NCBI GenBank assembly: GCA_011391595.1
Contig: JAABQG010000023.1
Location: 1-50,677, forward strand
DNA from: Hydrogenophaga sp.
GTDB taxonomy: Bacteria > Pseudomonadota > Gammaproteobacteria > Burkholderiales > Burkholderiaceae_C
Reading direction: 5' to 3'
Length of the DNA: 50,677 nucleotides
Below, one piece after another: positions 34,594 to 43,827 of this stretch. The first letter of the stretch is position 1; every line of letters starts with the position of its first letter. The notes under the pieces are model-generated. The model did no database searches. It saw nothing but the letters and a program-made list of their open reading frames with translations, and was not told the DNA's origin. The translations under genes were made by a program, and so were the position numbers.

Positions 34594-37284
34594 ATGGATA
34601 AACACTATCTCACCGCACTTTTCTCCCCGGAATCCATCGCTGTTTTTACCGGCAAGTGGGATGAGCCCGACACCCAGACTGCCCAAGCCAAGGTGCTGCT
34701 CACCTCTTTGAGGGCACAAAGATTTTCCGGCACGCTCACATTTCTCGACATTCACACCACTGGTACGCTGGCCGATCTGGCGCAAACCCGCGCCGATCTG
34801 GCGCTGATTGCACTGCCCCATGAAGACGTCGCGGCAGCGCTCGACATCGCCGGGCGTATCAAGTGCCGTGCCGCTGTGGTCATTTCCAGCGGTATCAATG
34901 CGACCCTGGCCGCAGAACTCAACCGGGTGGCGCGCCGGCATGGCATGTACCTGCTGGGACCCAACTGCCTCGGGTTCCAGCGGCCGCGTGCCGGGCTCAA
35001 TGCGAGCCTGGCCGGCGCCTTGGCCACGCCCGGCCCACTGGCCCTGGTGTCGCAGTCAGGCGCCTTGACCTCTTCCATCCTGGACTGGGCAAGCCAGAAT
35101 GCCGTGGGCTTTTCCACGGTGGTCTCTCTCGGACCCAACACGTCGGTGGATATCGCCCAGGTACTCGATTTCCTGGCCTCCGACCCCCAGACGCACAGCA
35201 TCGTGGTTTACCTCGAGGGCATCGCCAGCGCACGCCGCTTCATGAGCGCACTGCGTGCGGCTGCCAACGCCAAGCCGGTGGTCGTGCTCAAGGCAGGGCG
35301 CAAAAATGCCGGCAACCAGGCAGCGAAGACCCATTCCGGCGCCATCGTCGGAAGCGACGATGTCTTCGATGCCGCCTTGCGGCGCGCCGGTGCGGTGCGC
35401 GTGCGGTCGTTCGTGGCACTTTTTTCGGCAGCCAAGTGTCTGGCTTCACGTTACCGGGCGGTAGGCAAGCGGCTGGCCATCATCACCAACGGCGGTGGAC
35501 CTGGTGTGCTGGCCGCGGACTGGATCAGCGAAATCAACCTCCAACTGGGCCAGCTTTCGCCTGCGAATGCGACGGCCCTGGCACCCTCCTTGCCTTCTCT
35601 GGCCTCCTTGTGCGATCTGCTTGATCTATCCGAAGACGCCTCGCCGGAACACTATCGCCTTGCGCTGGAGACCGCCAGCAAGGAAAACCTGATCGACGGC
35701 GTGTTGGTGATCCATTCGCCAAAAGCCGGCTGCGATGCTGCAGCGGTCGCGCAAGCGCTGGCGGATTTCAAGCCGCGCATGAGCAAGCCGTTGCTGACCT
35801 GCTGGATGGGCGATGCCTCGGTGGGTGCGGCCCGTGCCATCCTGAACACCGCCATGATTCCGACCTTTCGCACCCCGGAGGCTGCAGTGGGTGCGTTTGG
35901 CAACATTGCCTCGTTCTACCAGAACCAGCAGTTGCTGCAGCAGACACCGCCGCCCCTGTCGGCGCTGGCCAAGCCGGACATCGAAGGCGCCCGGCTGCTG
36001 ATCGAAAGCGTGCTGGCCGAGCGGCGCAACGTGCTGACCGAGATGGAGTCCAAGGCCTTGCTGTCGGCTTTCCATATTCCCGTCACCAAGACCATCCTGG
36101 CACGCAGCGCGAACGAAGCCATGATGATTGCGACGCAACTGGGCTTCCCGGTCGCGCTGAAGATCGATTCGCCCGACATCACCCACAAGTCCGATGTCAA
36201 CGGCGTGGCGCTCAACGTGATGAATGCGGTAGGCGTGCGCGACACCTACAACGACATGATGCAGGCGGTGACGCGCCAGCAGCCCAATGCCCGTATCAGC
36301 GGCGTGACGATCCAGAACATGGCGCACCACAAGCGCGGCCGGGAGATCTACATCGGACTGGTCACGGACGACCCGTTCGGCCCGGTGATTGCGTTCGGCG
36401 CGGGCGGCACCATGATCGAACTCATGAACGACCGGGCCATGGAGTTGCCGCCGCTCAACCAGTTTCTGGCACGCCGCCTGATCGACCGCGCCCGCGTGAG
36501 TGAGACCCTGGGCGAATGGCGTGGCGCCAGCGCCGTGGACATGGATGCCCTGGAGCATGTGCTGTTGCGCGTCTCGGAAATGGTCTGTGAACTGCCGCAG
36601 TTGCGAGAGATGGACATCAACCCCATCATCGTTGACGAATCCGGCGCCGTGGCGGTGGATGCACGGGTCGTCATCGACAACGCGCAGCAGGCCCATGGCG
36701 GGCGCACGCACAACTACAACCATCTGGCCATCCTGCCCTACCCGGCGCAGCACGAACAGGTCTGGCCGATGCGCGGCGGCGGCCAGTACACCGTGCGACC
36801 GATTCACCCGGACGACGCCGAGATGCTGCAGACACTGGTGCGCAGCCTGTCGTCCGAGAGCCGTTATTTCCGCTTCGTCTCGTCGATGCACGAGTTGCCG
36901 CCATCGATGCTGTCGCGCTTCACGCTGATCGACTACGACCGTGAAATGGCTTTGGTGGCGGTGGTCAAGGAGCGAAAAGCCGGGGAGGACGGCGAGATGG
37001 TCGAGACCTCGCGCATCGTCGGCGTGTCGCGCTACATCACCAACCCCGACAGCGCCAGCTGCGAGTTCTCGCTGGTGGTGGCGGATGACTTCGGTGGAAG
37101 AGGCATGGGCTCGCGCCTGATGCTCAGCATCATGGACGTGGCGCGTGAGAAAGGCCTGACGGAGATCGACGGGCTGGTGCTGACCAACAATCCTGGCATG
37201 CTCAAACTCATGAAAAGCCTGGGATTCAGCGTCAAATCTTTTCCTGACGACCCTGATTTCAGGCTGGTGTCCCATCCGTTGTGA
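34594..37284 (+). CDS. acyl-CoA synthetase-like/GNAT fusion, PatZ-type protein acetyltransferase
   Basis: An 896-residue multidomain protein. In order: CoA-binding Rossmann domain (1-130), succinyl-CoA-ligase-like domain (about 150-470) with the family His in THSGAIVGSD, ATP-grasp domain (about 480-710), and a GNAT acetyltransferase domain (about 728-896) with the acetyl-CoA loop GGRGMGSRL. PatZ/YfiQ proteins of this layout acetylate lysines, for example of acetyl-CoA synthetase, in response to acetyl-CoA. It lies 57 bases after the deacetylase. An ADP-forming acyl-CoA synthetase activity cannot be excluded because the His is kept. Confidence 0.92.
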   Translation: MDKHYLTALFSPESIAVFTGKWDEPDTQTAQAKVLLTSLRAQRFSGTLTFLDIHTTGTLADLAQTRADLALIALPHEDVAAALDIAGRIKCRAAVVISSGINATLAAELNRVARRHGMYLLGPNCLGFQRPRAGLNASLAGALATPGPLALVSQSGALTSSILDWASQNAVGFSTVVSLGPNTSVDIAQVLDFLASDPQTHSIVVYLEGIASARRFMSALRAAANAKPVVVLKAGRKNAGNQAAKTHSGAIVGSDDVFDAALRRAGAVRVRSFVALFSAAKCLASRYRAVGKRLAIITNGGGPGVLAADWISEINLQLGQLSPANATALAPSLPSLASLCDLLDLSEDASPEHYRLALETASKENLIDGVLVIHSPKAGCDAAAVAQALADFKPRMSKPLLTCWMGDASVGAARAILNTAMIPTFRTPEAAVGAFGNIASFYQNQQLLQQTPPPLSALAKPDIEGARLLIESVLAERRNVLTEMESKALLSAFHIPVTKTILARSANEAMMIATQLGFPVALKIDSPDITHKSDVNGVALNVMNAVGVRDTYNDMMQAVTRQQPNARISGVTIQNMAHHKRGREIYIGLVTDDPFGPVIAFGAGGTMIELMNDRAMELPPLNQFLARRLIDRARVSETLGEWRGASAVDMDALEHVLLRVSEMVCELPQLREMDINPIIVDESGAVAVDARVVIDNAQQAHGGRTHNYNHLAILPYPAQHEQVWPMRGGGQYTVRPIHPDDAEMLQTLVRSLSSESRYFRFVSSMHELPPSMLSRFTLIDYDREMALVAVVKERKAGEDGEMVETSRIVGVSRYITNPDSASCEFSLVVADDFGGRGMGSRLMLSIMDVAREKGLTEIDGLVLTNNPGMLKLMKSLGFSVKSFPDDPDFRLVSHPL

Positions 37285-37333
37285 AATGGACGGCCGTTCG
37301 AGGCTGGAGGGTCGGGGGCAGTTCGCCGGCTGT

Positions 37334-37339
37334 TAAAAT
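37334..37339 (+). promoter_or_regulatory. extended -10 element before minC
   Basis: TGTTAAAAT combines a TG extension (37331-37332) with the hexamer TAAAAT (37334-37339), 30 bases before the minC ATG. No -35 is apparent; extended -10 promoters can do without one. Confidence 0.45.
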
Positions 37340-37368
37340 CGGCCTCTTTTCCGAGCCATCCATCCCCC

Positions 37369-38139
37369 ATGTCCGTCGTCATCGCAGGAAGCGCGCCTGC
37401 CAGCTTTGAAATCAAGAGCGCCAACCTTCCCCTGGTGGCGCTTCGGCTCAAGTCCACGAATCTCTCCCTGCTGGCTGACGACTTGTCGCGCCAGTATGGG
37501 GACATGCCTGATTTTTTTGACAACGAACCGCTGGTCATCGACCTGACGTCTCTGCCCCATGACGCCGGTGATCTCGACTTCGACGCGCTGCTGACGCTGT
37601 TACGCCGTTACCGGGTGGTGCCGATTGCCTTCAAGGGCGCCAACGCTGACCTCGCGGCCGGCGCACGGGCGGCCGGCCTGGTGGCCACGCCAGACCTCGT
37701 GGCGCGGAAATCAAGCGCGCCGCACGAGCCCCTTGCACCGGGAATTGAGCGCGGTGTCGCGCCTGAAGACGCCGTGATGCCCCCGGCATCCCTGCCGGCG
37801 CTGATCATCGAAAAGCCGCTTCGTTCCGGGCAGCAGGTCTATGCGCGCGGACGCGATCTGGTCATGCTGGCCATGGTCAACGCCGGGGCGGAAGTCATTG
37901 CCGACGGGCACATTCACGTGTACGCGCCGTTGCGAGGCAAGGCAATTGCCGGCGCGCGCGGTAACGTTGAAGCGCGCATCTTCGCGCTCAGCCTGGAGGC
38001 TGAACTGATCTCCATTGCCGGCATCTACCGCACCAGCGAAAAAGCCCTGCCCGCCGAAGTCCGTCGCCAGCCCACGCAGGTGCGCCTTGTCGCCGGACCC
38101 GAAGGCGACCGGCTGGTGATGGAGCCGCTCCAATCCTGA
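37369..38139 (+). CDS. minC: septum site-determining protein MinC
   Basis: A 256-residue FtsZ antagonist. The N-terminal domain (1-105) contains [17 protein letters not shown] and the C-terminal beta-helix domain contains [41 protein letters not shown] and AGIYRTSE. It blocks Z-ring assembly at the cell poles together with MinD. It leads the minCDE operon; the gap to minD is 62 bases. Confidence 0.96.
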   Translation: MSVVIAGSAPASFEIKSANLPLVALRLKSTNLSLLADDLSRQYGDMPDFFDNEPLVIDLTSLPHDAGDLDFDALLTLLRRYRVVPIAFKGANADLAAGARAAGLVATPDLVARKSSAPHEPLAPGIERGVAPEDAVMPPASLPALIIEKPLRSGQQVYARGRDLVMLAMVNAGAEVIADGHIHVYAPLRGKAIAGARGNVEARIFALSLEAELISIAGIYRTSEKALPAEVRRQPTQVRLVAGPEGDRLVMEPLQS

Positions 38140-38201
38140 CCCCCCGCCCGACCATCGAACGGGCGGGCGGGATCCTTTCTTCGAACCTGGGTTTCAATTT
38201 C

Positions 38202-39017
38202 ATGACCAAAATCATCGTCATCACGTCTGGCAAAGGCGGGGTAGGCAAGACCACCACCAGCGCCAGTTTTTCCGCCGGCCTGGCGCTGCGCGGTCACAAG
38301 ACCGCCGTGATCGACTTCGACGTTGGCCTGCGCAACCTCGACCTCATCATGGGCTGCGAGCGCCGCGTGGTGTACGACCTGATCAACGTCATCCACGGCG
38401 AAGCCAACCTGAACCAGGCGCTGATCAAGGACAAGCAGTGCGACAACCTGTTCGTGCTGGCGGCTTCCCAAACCCGCGACAAGGACGCCCTGACACAGGA
38501 CGGCGTCGAGAAGGTGCTGACCGACCTGGCCGCCATGGGCTTCGACTACATCGTCTGCGACTCCCCCGCCGGCATCGAGACCGGCGCGCTGATGGCCATG
38601 CATTTCGCAGACGAGGCGCTGGTCGTCACCAACCCCGAAGTCTCCAGCGTGCGCGATTCCGACCGCATCCTCGGCATGCTGGGCAGCAAGACCAAGCGCG
38701 CCATCGAGGGCCGCGAGCCGATCAAGGAACACCTGCTGATCACGCGCTACAACCCCAGCCGCGTCCAGGAAGGCCAGATGCTTTCACTGGAAGACATCCA
38801 GGACATCCTGCGCATCAAGCTGATCGGCGTGATTCCCGAGTCCGAAAGCGTCTTGCAGGCCTCCAACCAGGGCGTGCCGGCCGTGCACATGGCCGGCAGC
38901 GACGTGTCCGAGGCCTACAAGGACGTGATCGACCGCTTTCTCGGCGAAGACAAGCCCCTGCGCTTCATCGATGCGGAAAAACCCGGCTTCTTCAAGCGCC
39001 TGTTCGGGGGCAAGTAA
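38202..39017 (+). CDS. minD: septum site-determining ATPase MinD
   Basis: A 271-residue deviant Walker ATPase ([15 protein letters not shown] at residues 8-22, [11 protein letters not shown] Walker B). The C-terminal amphipathic helix [10 protein letters not shown] binds membrane. MinD recruits MinC and is cycled by MinE to give pole-to-pole oscillation. Its stop overlaps the first possible minE codon. Confidence 0.97.
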   Translation: MTKIIVITSGKGGVGKTTTSASFSAGLALRGHKTAVIDFDVGLRNLDLIMGCERRVVYDLINVIHGEANLNQALIKDKQCDNLFVLAASQTRDKDALTQDGVEKVLTDLAAMGFDYIVCDSPAGIETGALMAMHFADEALVVTNPEVSSVRDSDRILGMLGSKTKRAIEGREPIKEHLLITRYNPSRVQEGQMLSLEDIQDILRIKLIGVIPESESVLQASNQGVPAVHMAGSDVSEAYKDVIDRFLGEDKPLRFIDAEKPGFFKRLFGGK

Positions 39018-39019
39018 TG

Positions 39020-39280
39020 ATGTCTTTCCTGACTTTTCTGCTTGGCGAGAAGAAGAAGACCGCCAGCGTCGCCAAGGAGCGGCTTCAGATCATCCTGGCG
39101 CACGAGCGCAGCGGGCGAAACGCCGCCGAGCCCGACTACCTGCCCGACCTGCAACGCGAACTGATTGCCGTGATCAGCAAGTACGTGAAGATCCATCCCG
39201 ACGACATCAAGGTCAACCTCGAGCGCCAGGGCAACCTGGAGGTGCTGGAGGTGAAGATCGAACTGCCGGACGCGCGCTGA
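39020..39280 (+). CDS. minE: cell division topological specificity factor MinE
   Basis: An 86-residue protein. The membrane-targeting and MinD-binding N-terminus [19 protein letters not shown] and the helix [16 protein letters not shown] are followed by the dimer domain [15 protein letters not shown]. Two adjacent ATG codons (39017 and 39020) could start it; the first overlaps the minD stop by one base. It stimulates MinD ATPase and sets the mid-cell site. Confidence 0.97.
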   Translation: MSFLTFLLGEKKKTASVAKERLQIILAHERSGRNAAEPDYLPDLQRELIAVISKYVKIHPDDIKVNLERQGNLEVLEVKIELPDAR

Positions 39281-39326
39281 GAGGCCGAGCAGCGCGCCTG
39301 CGCGATTCGGGATTGCTTCAAAAAAC

Positions 39327-39366
39327 GCTACGCAAACCGTAGCAAACTATGATCTTGCGATGCTGG
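39327..39366 (-). repeat. 40-nt intergenic element, copy E
   Basis: On the minus strand CCAGCATC (one change from CCAGCGTC), 15 bases, then GCTACGGTTTGCGTAGC with perfect six-base arms around GTTTG. Arms differ from copy C by paired changes (TG/CA to CG/CG) that keep the stem. It lies between the convergent minE and 122-residue protein genes. Confidence 0.78.
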
Positions 39367-39427
39367 GAACGAGCCTTTTTCATTGAAAAAAGTGGCTCAA
39401 GCCACCCCAACAGGCCGCCGCAAGGCG

Positions 39428-39796
39428 TCACCCGGGCCCGCGCAACGCTTCCACGAGATCCAGACAGCGCTGGCCGGCGCACACCCCCAGCGCCTGCGCC
39501 AGCAGGTTCACATGGCTGATGACGCCGTCGTCCAGCGTGCTTTCGGCCTTGCCGATGCGCGCGCTGTCATGGGCAACGGTGCAGGCCGCCAGGCCGTGCG
39601 TTTGAAGGAAGGGCAGTGCCGCCAGCCCGGCGGCATCCTTTCCCACGCCGGCGTCATTGAAAACGCTCAGCAGGGGCCGCGCCGCCAAGGCGTAACGCGC
39701 CGAGCTGATACCGCCGTGCGATCCGCTCACCGCCAGGCAGCCCGCGTCCTGCGGACCCAGTTCGGTGATCGAATCGACGACGCGCACAGAGCGCAT
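39428..39796 (-). CDS. uncharacterised 122-residue protein with GSHGG motif
   Basis: A 122-residue soluble protein without signal peptide or membrane helix that I cannot name. Visible features are VAVSGSHGGISSARYAL near residues 21-37, VFNDAGVGKDAAGLAALPFLQ, and THGLAACTVAHDSARIGKAESTLDDGVISHVN; the His, Ser, Asp and Lys residues look conserved-protein-like. It is the last gene of the E1-TRAP operon, 36 bases after dctP. I recall similar unnamed proteins in other Burkholderiales; no function is known to me. Confidence 0.75.
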   Translation of the reverse strand: MRSVRVVDSITELGPQDAGCLAVSGSHGGISSARYALAARPLLSVFNDAGVGKDAAGLAALPFLQTHGLAACTVAHDSARIGKAESTLDDGVISHVNLLAQALGVCAGQRCLDLVEALRGPG

Positions 39797-39832
39797 GTCT
39801 GAGGCGGCCCGGCCCTGCTCCTGAAGTCCGCC

Positions 39833-40870
39833 TTACTTCTTGCGTGCGGCGATCGACTTCTCGGCCTGGGTCACCAACTCGACGCCAACGGTCTTTTTCC
39901 ATTTGTCATAGACCGGCCGGGTGGCCTTGACGAAGGCGTCACGCTCGGCAGGGGTCAGCTGGACGATCGAAACGCCCAATGCGGCGATATCCTTGAGCAA
40001 CGGCTGGCCCGGCTCATCCAGGCCCTTGCGTGCAATCGCGATCTCCTGCTTGCCCGCTTCGATGGCGGCCTCACGCACGATCTTCTGGTCCGCCGGCGTC
40101 CACGAAGCCCAGATCTCCTTGTTCACCACGAAAACCAGCGGGTCGGCCACATAGCCCCACATCGTCACGTTCTTCTGTCCGACGTTGTGCAGCTTGGCGG
40201 CGGTGAAGATCGACATCGGGTTCTCCTGTCCGTCCACCGCGCCGCTGGCAAACGCCGGTTGCGCGTCCGCCCAGGTCATCTGGGTCGGGTTCGCGCCCAG
40301 CGCGGTGAAAGTGTCCAGGAACAACGGCGAGCCGACGACGCGGATCTTCAGACCCTTCAGGTCTTCGGGGGTGCGCACCGGGCGCTTGGAATTGGTGAGT
40401 TCGCGGTAGCCGTTTTCGCCCCAGGCCAGCGGCACCACGCCGGCCTTGTCGAGCGTGACGAACATCTGCTTGCCCACCGGGCCTTGCGTCAGCGCGTCGA
40501 TCGCCGCGTAGTCGGGCATCAGGAAGGGCAGCGAGAACAGGTTGAGCTCCTTGACCTGCGGCGACCAGTTGATGGTGGAGCCCACGGCCATGTCGATCAC
40601 GCCCTGGCGCAGCGCGCTGAACTCGCGCGTCTGGTCGCCCTGGATCAGGGAGACGCCGGGGAACAGCTTGATGTTGATGCGGCCCTGCGTGCGCTCCCTG
40701 ACCAGGTCCGCCCAGATCTGGCCGCCCTTGCCCCACGGGAAAGCCGTGCCGACCACGAGCGACATCTTGTACTCGGACTTGTAGGGCGCGGTCTGGGCCG
40801 TGGCCCCGGTGGTGAAGGCCAGCGCGGCCGCGGCCGCCAGGGTCAGCTTGAGAAAAGAACGAAGTTTCAT
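39833..40870 (-). CDS. dctP: TRAP transporter substrate-binding protein DctP
   Basis: A 345-residue periplasmic receptor. The signal peptide is MKLRSFLKLTLAAAAALAF plus a TGATAQ cleavage region; the mature part has the family LKIRVVGSPLFLDTFTALGANP with the Arg that grips substrate carboxylates. TRAP receptors bind organic acids and deliver them to DctQM for sodium-driven uptake. The ligand is unknown; the linked E1 genes suggest a 2-oxo or hydroxy acid or related compound. It follows dctM by 62 bases. Confidence 0.94.
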   Translation of the reverse strand: MKLRSFLKLTLAAAAALAFTTGATAQTAPYKSEYKMSLVVGTAFPWGKGGQIWADLVRERTQGRINIKLFPGVSLIQGDQTREFSALRQGVIDMAVGSTINWSPQVKELNLFSLPFLMPDYAAIDALTQGPVGKQMFVTLDKAGVVPLAWGENGYRELTNSKRPVRTPEDLKGLKIRVVGSPLFLDTFTALGANPTQMTWADAQPAFASGAVDGQENPMSIFTAAKLHNVGQKNVTMWGYVADPLVFVVNKEIWASWTPADQKIVREAAIEAGKQEIAIARKGLDEPGQPLLKDIAALGVSIVQLTPAERDAFVKATRPVYDKWKKTVGVELVTQAEKSIAARKK

Positions 40871-40932
40871 GACAACAGTCTCCTTGGGTTAAATCGACAA
40901 ACAAACAAACAGGAATGCGGGAAGCGCATGGA

Positions 40933-42231
40933 TCAATAGCCCAGCCGTGTCGGCAGCCAGAGCGCCAGTTGCGGCCACACGATGACGGCAAGGATGACCA
41001 GGGCCATCGAGGCGACCAGCCAGAGCACCCAGGGCACCGTTTCGTCCATGCCGACCTTGGCGATGCGGCACGACACCATCAGGTTCACCGCCATCGGCGG
41101 GGTGAACTGGCCTAAAGCGACCAGCAGGGTCAGCAGCACCCCGAACCACACCGGGTCCCAGCGATAGTGCTGCATGATCGGCCACATCAGCGGCACGAAG
41201 ATCAGGAAGATCGAGATGCCGTCCAGGAACATGCCCACGATGACCAGCAGCAGCACGAGCAGCATCAGCACGCCCGACTCGCCCAGGCCCGAGTTCACGA
41301 TGGCGTTGGTGACCGGATCGATCACCCCCAGCGTGGACAGCGAATACGCAAAGATGCCCGCCAGCGCCACCACGATCAGGATCACGGCCGAAAGCTCGCC
41401 CGACTCGCGCAGGATCACGAACAGGTCGCGGACCTTGATGGTGCGGTGGATCACCATGCCCACGAAAAGGCCGTAGAACACCGCCACCACAGCCGCCTCG
41501 GTCGGCGTGAACCAGCCGGCGCGCATTCCGCCCAGGATCAGCACCGGCGCCACCAGCCCCCAGATCGCTTCACGCAGACTGCGCAGCAAGGGCGGCCGGG
41601 GCAGCGCCGCCTCCAGTTTGCCCAGGCCATGGCGGCGGGCCAGCCAGAGGGTCGGCACCATCAGCGCCAGGCCCACCAGCACGCCCGGGATCATGCCGGC
41701 GGCAAACAGCGCGGGCACCGAGGCGCTGGGCACCAGCACCGAGTAGACGATGAACGCAATCGACGGCGGAATCAGGATGTCGGTAGCTGCCGCAGCCCCC
41801 ACCACGCTGGCCGAGAACGCGGGCGGATAACCGGCGCGCGACATCGCCGCGATCATCACGCCGCCCACTGCCGCGGCGGTGGCCGGCCCCGAGCCCGAAA
41901 TGCCGCCCATGAACATCGCCACGGCAATCGCCACCAGGGGCAACATGCCGGGCCCGCGCCCGACGATGGCAATTGCAAAATTGACGATCCGCGCCGCCAC
42001 CCCGGAGCGGTCGAAGATCGAGCCGACCAGCACGAACATCGGGATCGCCAGCAACGGGTACTTGCCCAGGCCGGCATAGAAGTTCTGCGGCACCGCCAGC
42101 AGGCCAAACCACTGCGCGTCGCCGTTGGCCAGTGCAATGCAGGCCGCGCCGATCAGGCCCATTGCGGCGCCGAGCGGCACCCCGGCCAGCATCATGACCA
42201 CGAAGCCCATGAAAAGCAGGGTTGCGATCAT
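40933..42231 (-). CDS. dctM: TRAP transporter large permease DctM
   Basis: A 432-residue membrane protein with about twelve helices. MIATLLFMGFVVMMLAGVPLG, SGSGPATAAAVGGVMI and IPPSIAFIVYSVL are signatures of the large TRAP permease that forms the transport path. The start at 42231 overlaps dctQ by 4 bases, the usual arrangement. Longer upstream frame residues belong to the dctQ region and are rejected. Confidence 0.95.
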   Translation of the reverse strand: MIATLLFMGFVVMMLAGVPLGAAMGLIGAACIALANGDAQWFGLLAVPQNFYAGLGKYPLLAIPMFVLVGSIFDRSGVAARIVNFAIAIVGRGPGMLPLVAIAVAMFMGGISGSGPATAAAVGGVMIAAMSRAGYPPAFSASVVGAAAATDILIPPSIAFIVYSVLVPSASVPALFAAGMIPGVLVGLALMVPTLWLARRHGLGKLEAALPRPPLLRSLREAIWGLVAPVLILGGMRAGWFTPTEAAVVAVFYGLFVGMVIHRTIKVRDLFVILRESGELSAVILIVVALAGIFAYSLSTLGVIDPVTNAIVNSGLGESGVLMLLVLLLVIVGMFLDGISIFLIFVPLMWPIMQHYRWDPVWFGVLLTLLVALGQFTPPMAVNLMVSCRIAKVGMDETVPWVLWLVASMALVILAVIVWPQLALWLPTRLGY

Positions 42232-42767
42232 TCGAGCGACTCCCGGACGCGGCTGCGCCGGATCAAAAAGCCGACTGCGCGCAAGGCGATGGCCAGCGAA
42301 ATGACCGGCAGCCAGATCGAATACCACCACTGTGGCACACCGATCCCGGGCGAGGTTTCATTGAAGCGGAAATCGTCCCACACCAGGCGCACGCTGAGGG
42401 CTGCCATAAGGAAGAACAGCAAGGCCACCATCGCCGCACCGAACAGCGCCAGGCGGCGCTGGCGCGTGGCCGAGCCGCTGGCCGAGAAGAATTCGATGCG
42501 GATGTGCCGGTCGCGCGCCACCGCGGCGGAGCCCGCCACCATTGCCAGCAGGATCATCAGGAACACCGAGAATTCCTCGGTCCAGGCGAAGGAGCTGTCG
42601 GTGAAATAGCGCACCAGCACGTTGGCGAAAGTGATGCAGGCCAGCAGGCCCATGATGATCACCGTGGCCCAGTCTTCGATCTTGAGCGGGACGACAGTCG
42701 CCTCATCGGGCGCCGTCGGGTCCGGCAGTTCGATGGGGAGGTGGGTGGGTTCGTGGGGCAGGTGCAT
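42228..42767 (-). CDS. dctQ: TRAP transporter small permease DctQ
   Basis: A 179-residue protein with four membrane helices, including TEEFSVFLMILLAMVAGSAAVA, the DctQ signature around the conserved E-E. An unusually long polar N-terminus (about 30 residues with many Pro) precedes the first helix. It pairs with DctM and follows the E1 beta gene by 76 bases on the same strand. Confidence 0.93.
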   Translation of the reverse strand: MHLPHEPTHLPIELPDPTAPDEATVVPLKIEDWATVIIMGLLACITFANVLVRYFTDSSFAWTEEFSVFLMILLAMVAGSAAVARDRHIRIEFFSASGSATRQRRLALFGAAMVALLFFLMAALSVRLVWDDFRFNETSPGIGVPQWWYSIWLPVISLAIALRAVGFLIRRSRVRESLE

Positions 42768-42843
42768 GGGCGGGGAGTCAGCTTAGATGAGACCGGGTGA
42801 ATCGGGTATCGGGAGATACCTCAAGGCAATGGCGGTGAATGGC

Positions 42844-43827
42844 CTACTGCAGCATGGCCCTTACCGCCGCAGCCACGGCTTCGGCGCTGATGCGCGACTG
42901 CGCTTCGAGCACCGGCGCATAGCCCACCGGGATGCGCGGCGCGCCCAGGCGCTGGATCCGGCAGCCCGTGGCCTCAGCGGCCGTGGCGGCAATCTCGGCG
43001 CCAAAGCCGCCGGCCTGCACCGCTTCGTGCACCACGAGGAGTCGGCGGGTCTTTCCGCAAGATGTGAGTACTCGCTCTCGGTCCCATGGCCAGATGGAGA
43101 GCAGGTCAATCAATTCGACGTCGATGCCTTCCGCCGCCAATGCCTCGCAGGCCTGCGCGCAAACCCCTGCCTGGCGGCTCCAGCTGACCAGCGTCAAGGC
43201 CGAACCGGCGCGCCGGACGGCCGCCTGGCCAAGCGGAATCTGCAGGTTTTCATCGACCACGCCTTGCGCGCCCCACAGCGTCTTGTGCTCGATGTAGATC
43301 ACCGGGTCGCCCGACTGCAGCGCCGCGCGCAGCAGCGAATAGTTGTCCTGCGGGGTGGAGGGGCAGACCACCACCACGCCAGGCAAGTGCGCAAACCACG
43401 CTTCGAGCGACTGCGAATGCTGCGCGGCCGAGGCGTCCCAGATGCCGCCCGGCATGCGCGCCACCAGCGGCACGCGGCCCTGCCCGCCGAACATGAAGCG
43501 GTTCTTCGCCGCCTGGTTGACGATCTCGTCCATGCCGCACAGGGCGAAGTCCACCACGCGCATCTCGACGACGGGGCGCAATCCGGCCAGCGCCATGCCC
43601 ACGCCGGCGCCCATGATGGCAGCCTCGCTGATGGGGGTGTCGATGACGCGTTGCGCGCCAAAGCGCTGCTGCAGCCCGGCGTACTGGCCAAAGATGCCGC
43701 CGCGCCCGACGTCTTCGCCCAGCACCACGACGTTGGCGTCCAGCTCCATCTCGCGCTGCACGGCCAGCACGGCGGCCTGCGCATAGCTGATGGGTGCCGG
43801 GTTTGGGGTGTTGGTGTTCAGAACCAT
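42844..43827 (-). CDS. thiamine-dependent 2-oxo acid dehydrogenase/acetoin dehydrogenase E1 beta
   Basis: A 327-residue E1 beta subunit (transketolase pyrimidine-binding plus C-terminal domain). VVLGEDVGRGGIFGQYAGLQ, DTPISEAAIMGAGVGMAL and the C-terminal LVVHEAVQAGGFGAEIA are typical of AcoB/PdhB proteins. With E1 alpha it would decarboxylate a 2-oxo acid or cleave acetoin. Its start overlaps E1 alpha by 10 bases. No E2 acyltransferase or E3 gene is near, so electron or acyl acceptor proteins must come from elsewhere or differ. Confidence 0.9.
   Translation of the reverse strand: MVLNTNTPNPAPISYAQAAVLAVQREMELDANVVVLGEDVGRGGIFGQYAGLQQRFGAQRVIDTPISEAAIMGAGVGMALAGLRPVVEMRVVDFALCGMDEIVNQAAKNRFMFGGQGRVPLVARMPGGIWDASAAQHSQSLEAWFAHLPGVVVVCPSTPQDNYSLLRAALQSGDPVIYIEHKTLWGAQGVVDENLQIPLGQAAVRRAGSALTLVSWSRQAGVCAQACEALAAEGIDVELIDLLSIWPWDRERVLTSCGKTRRLLVVHEAVQAGGFGAEIAATAAEATGCRIQRLGAPRIPVGYAPVLEAQSRISAEAVAAAVRAMLQ

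Noticed and set aside
41167-42609. Plus-strand open frame of 480 codons opposite dctM and dctQ
   Set aside because: His/Gln/Arg-rich mirror of membrane protein genes with no hydrophobic or domain pattern of its own.
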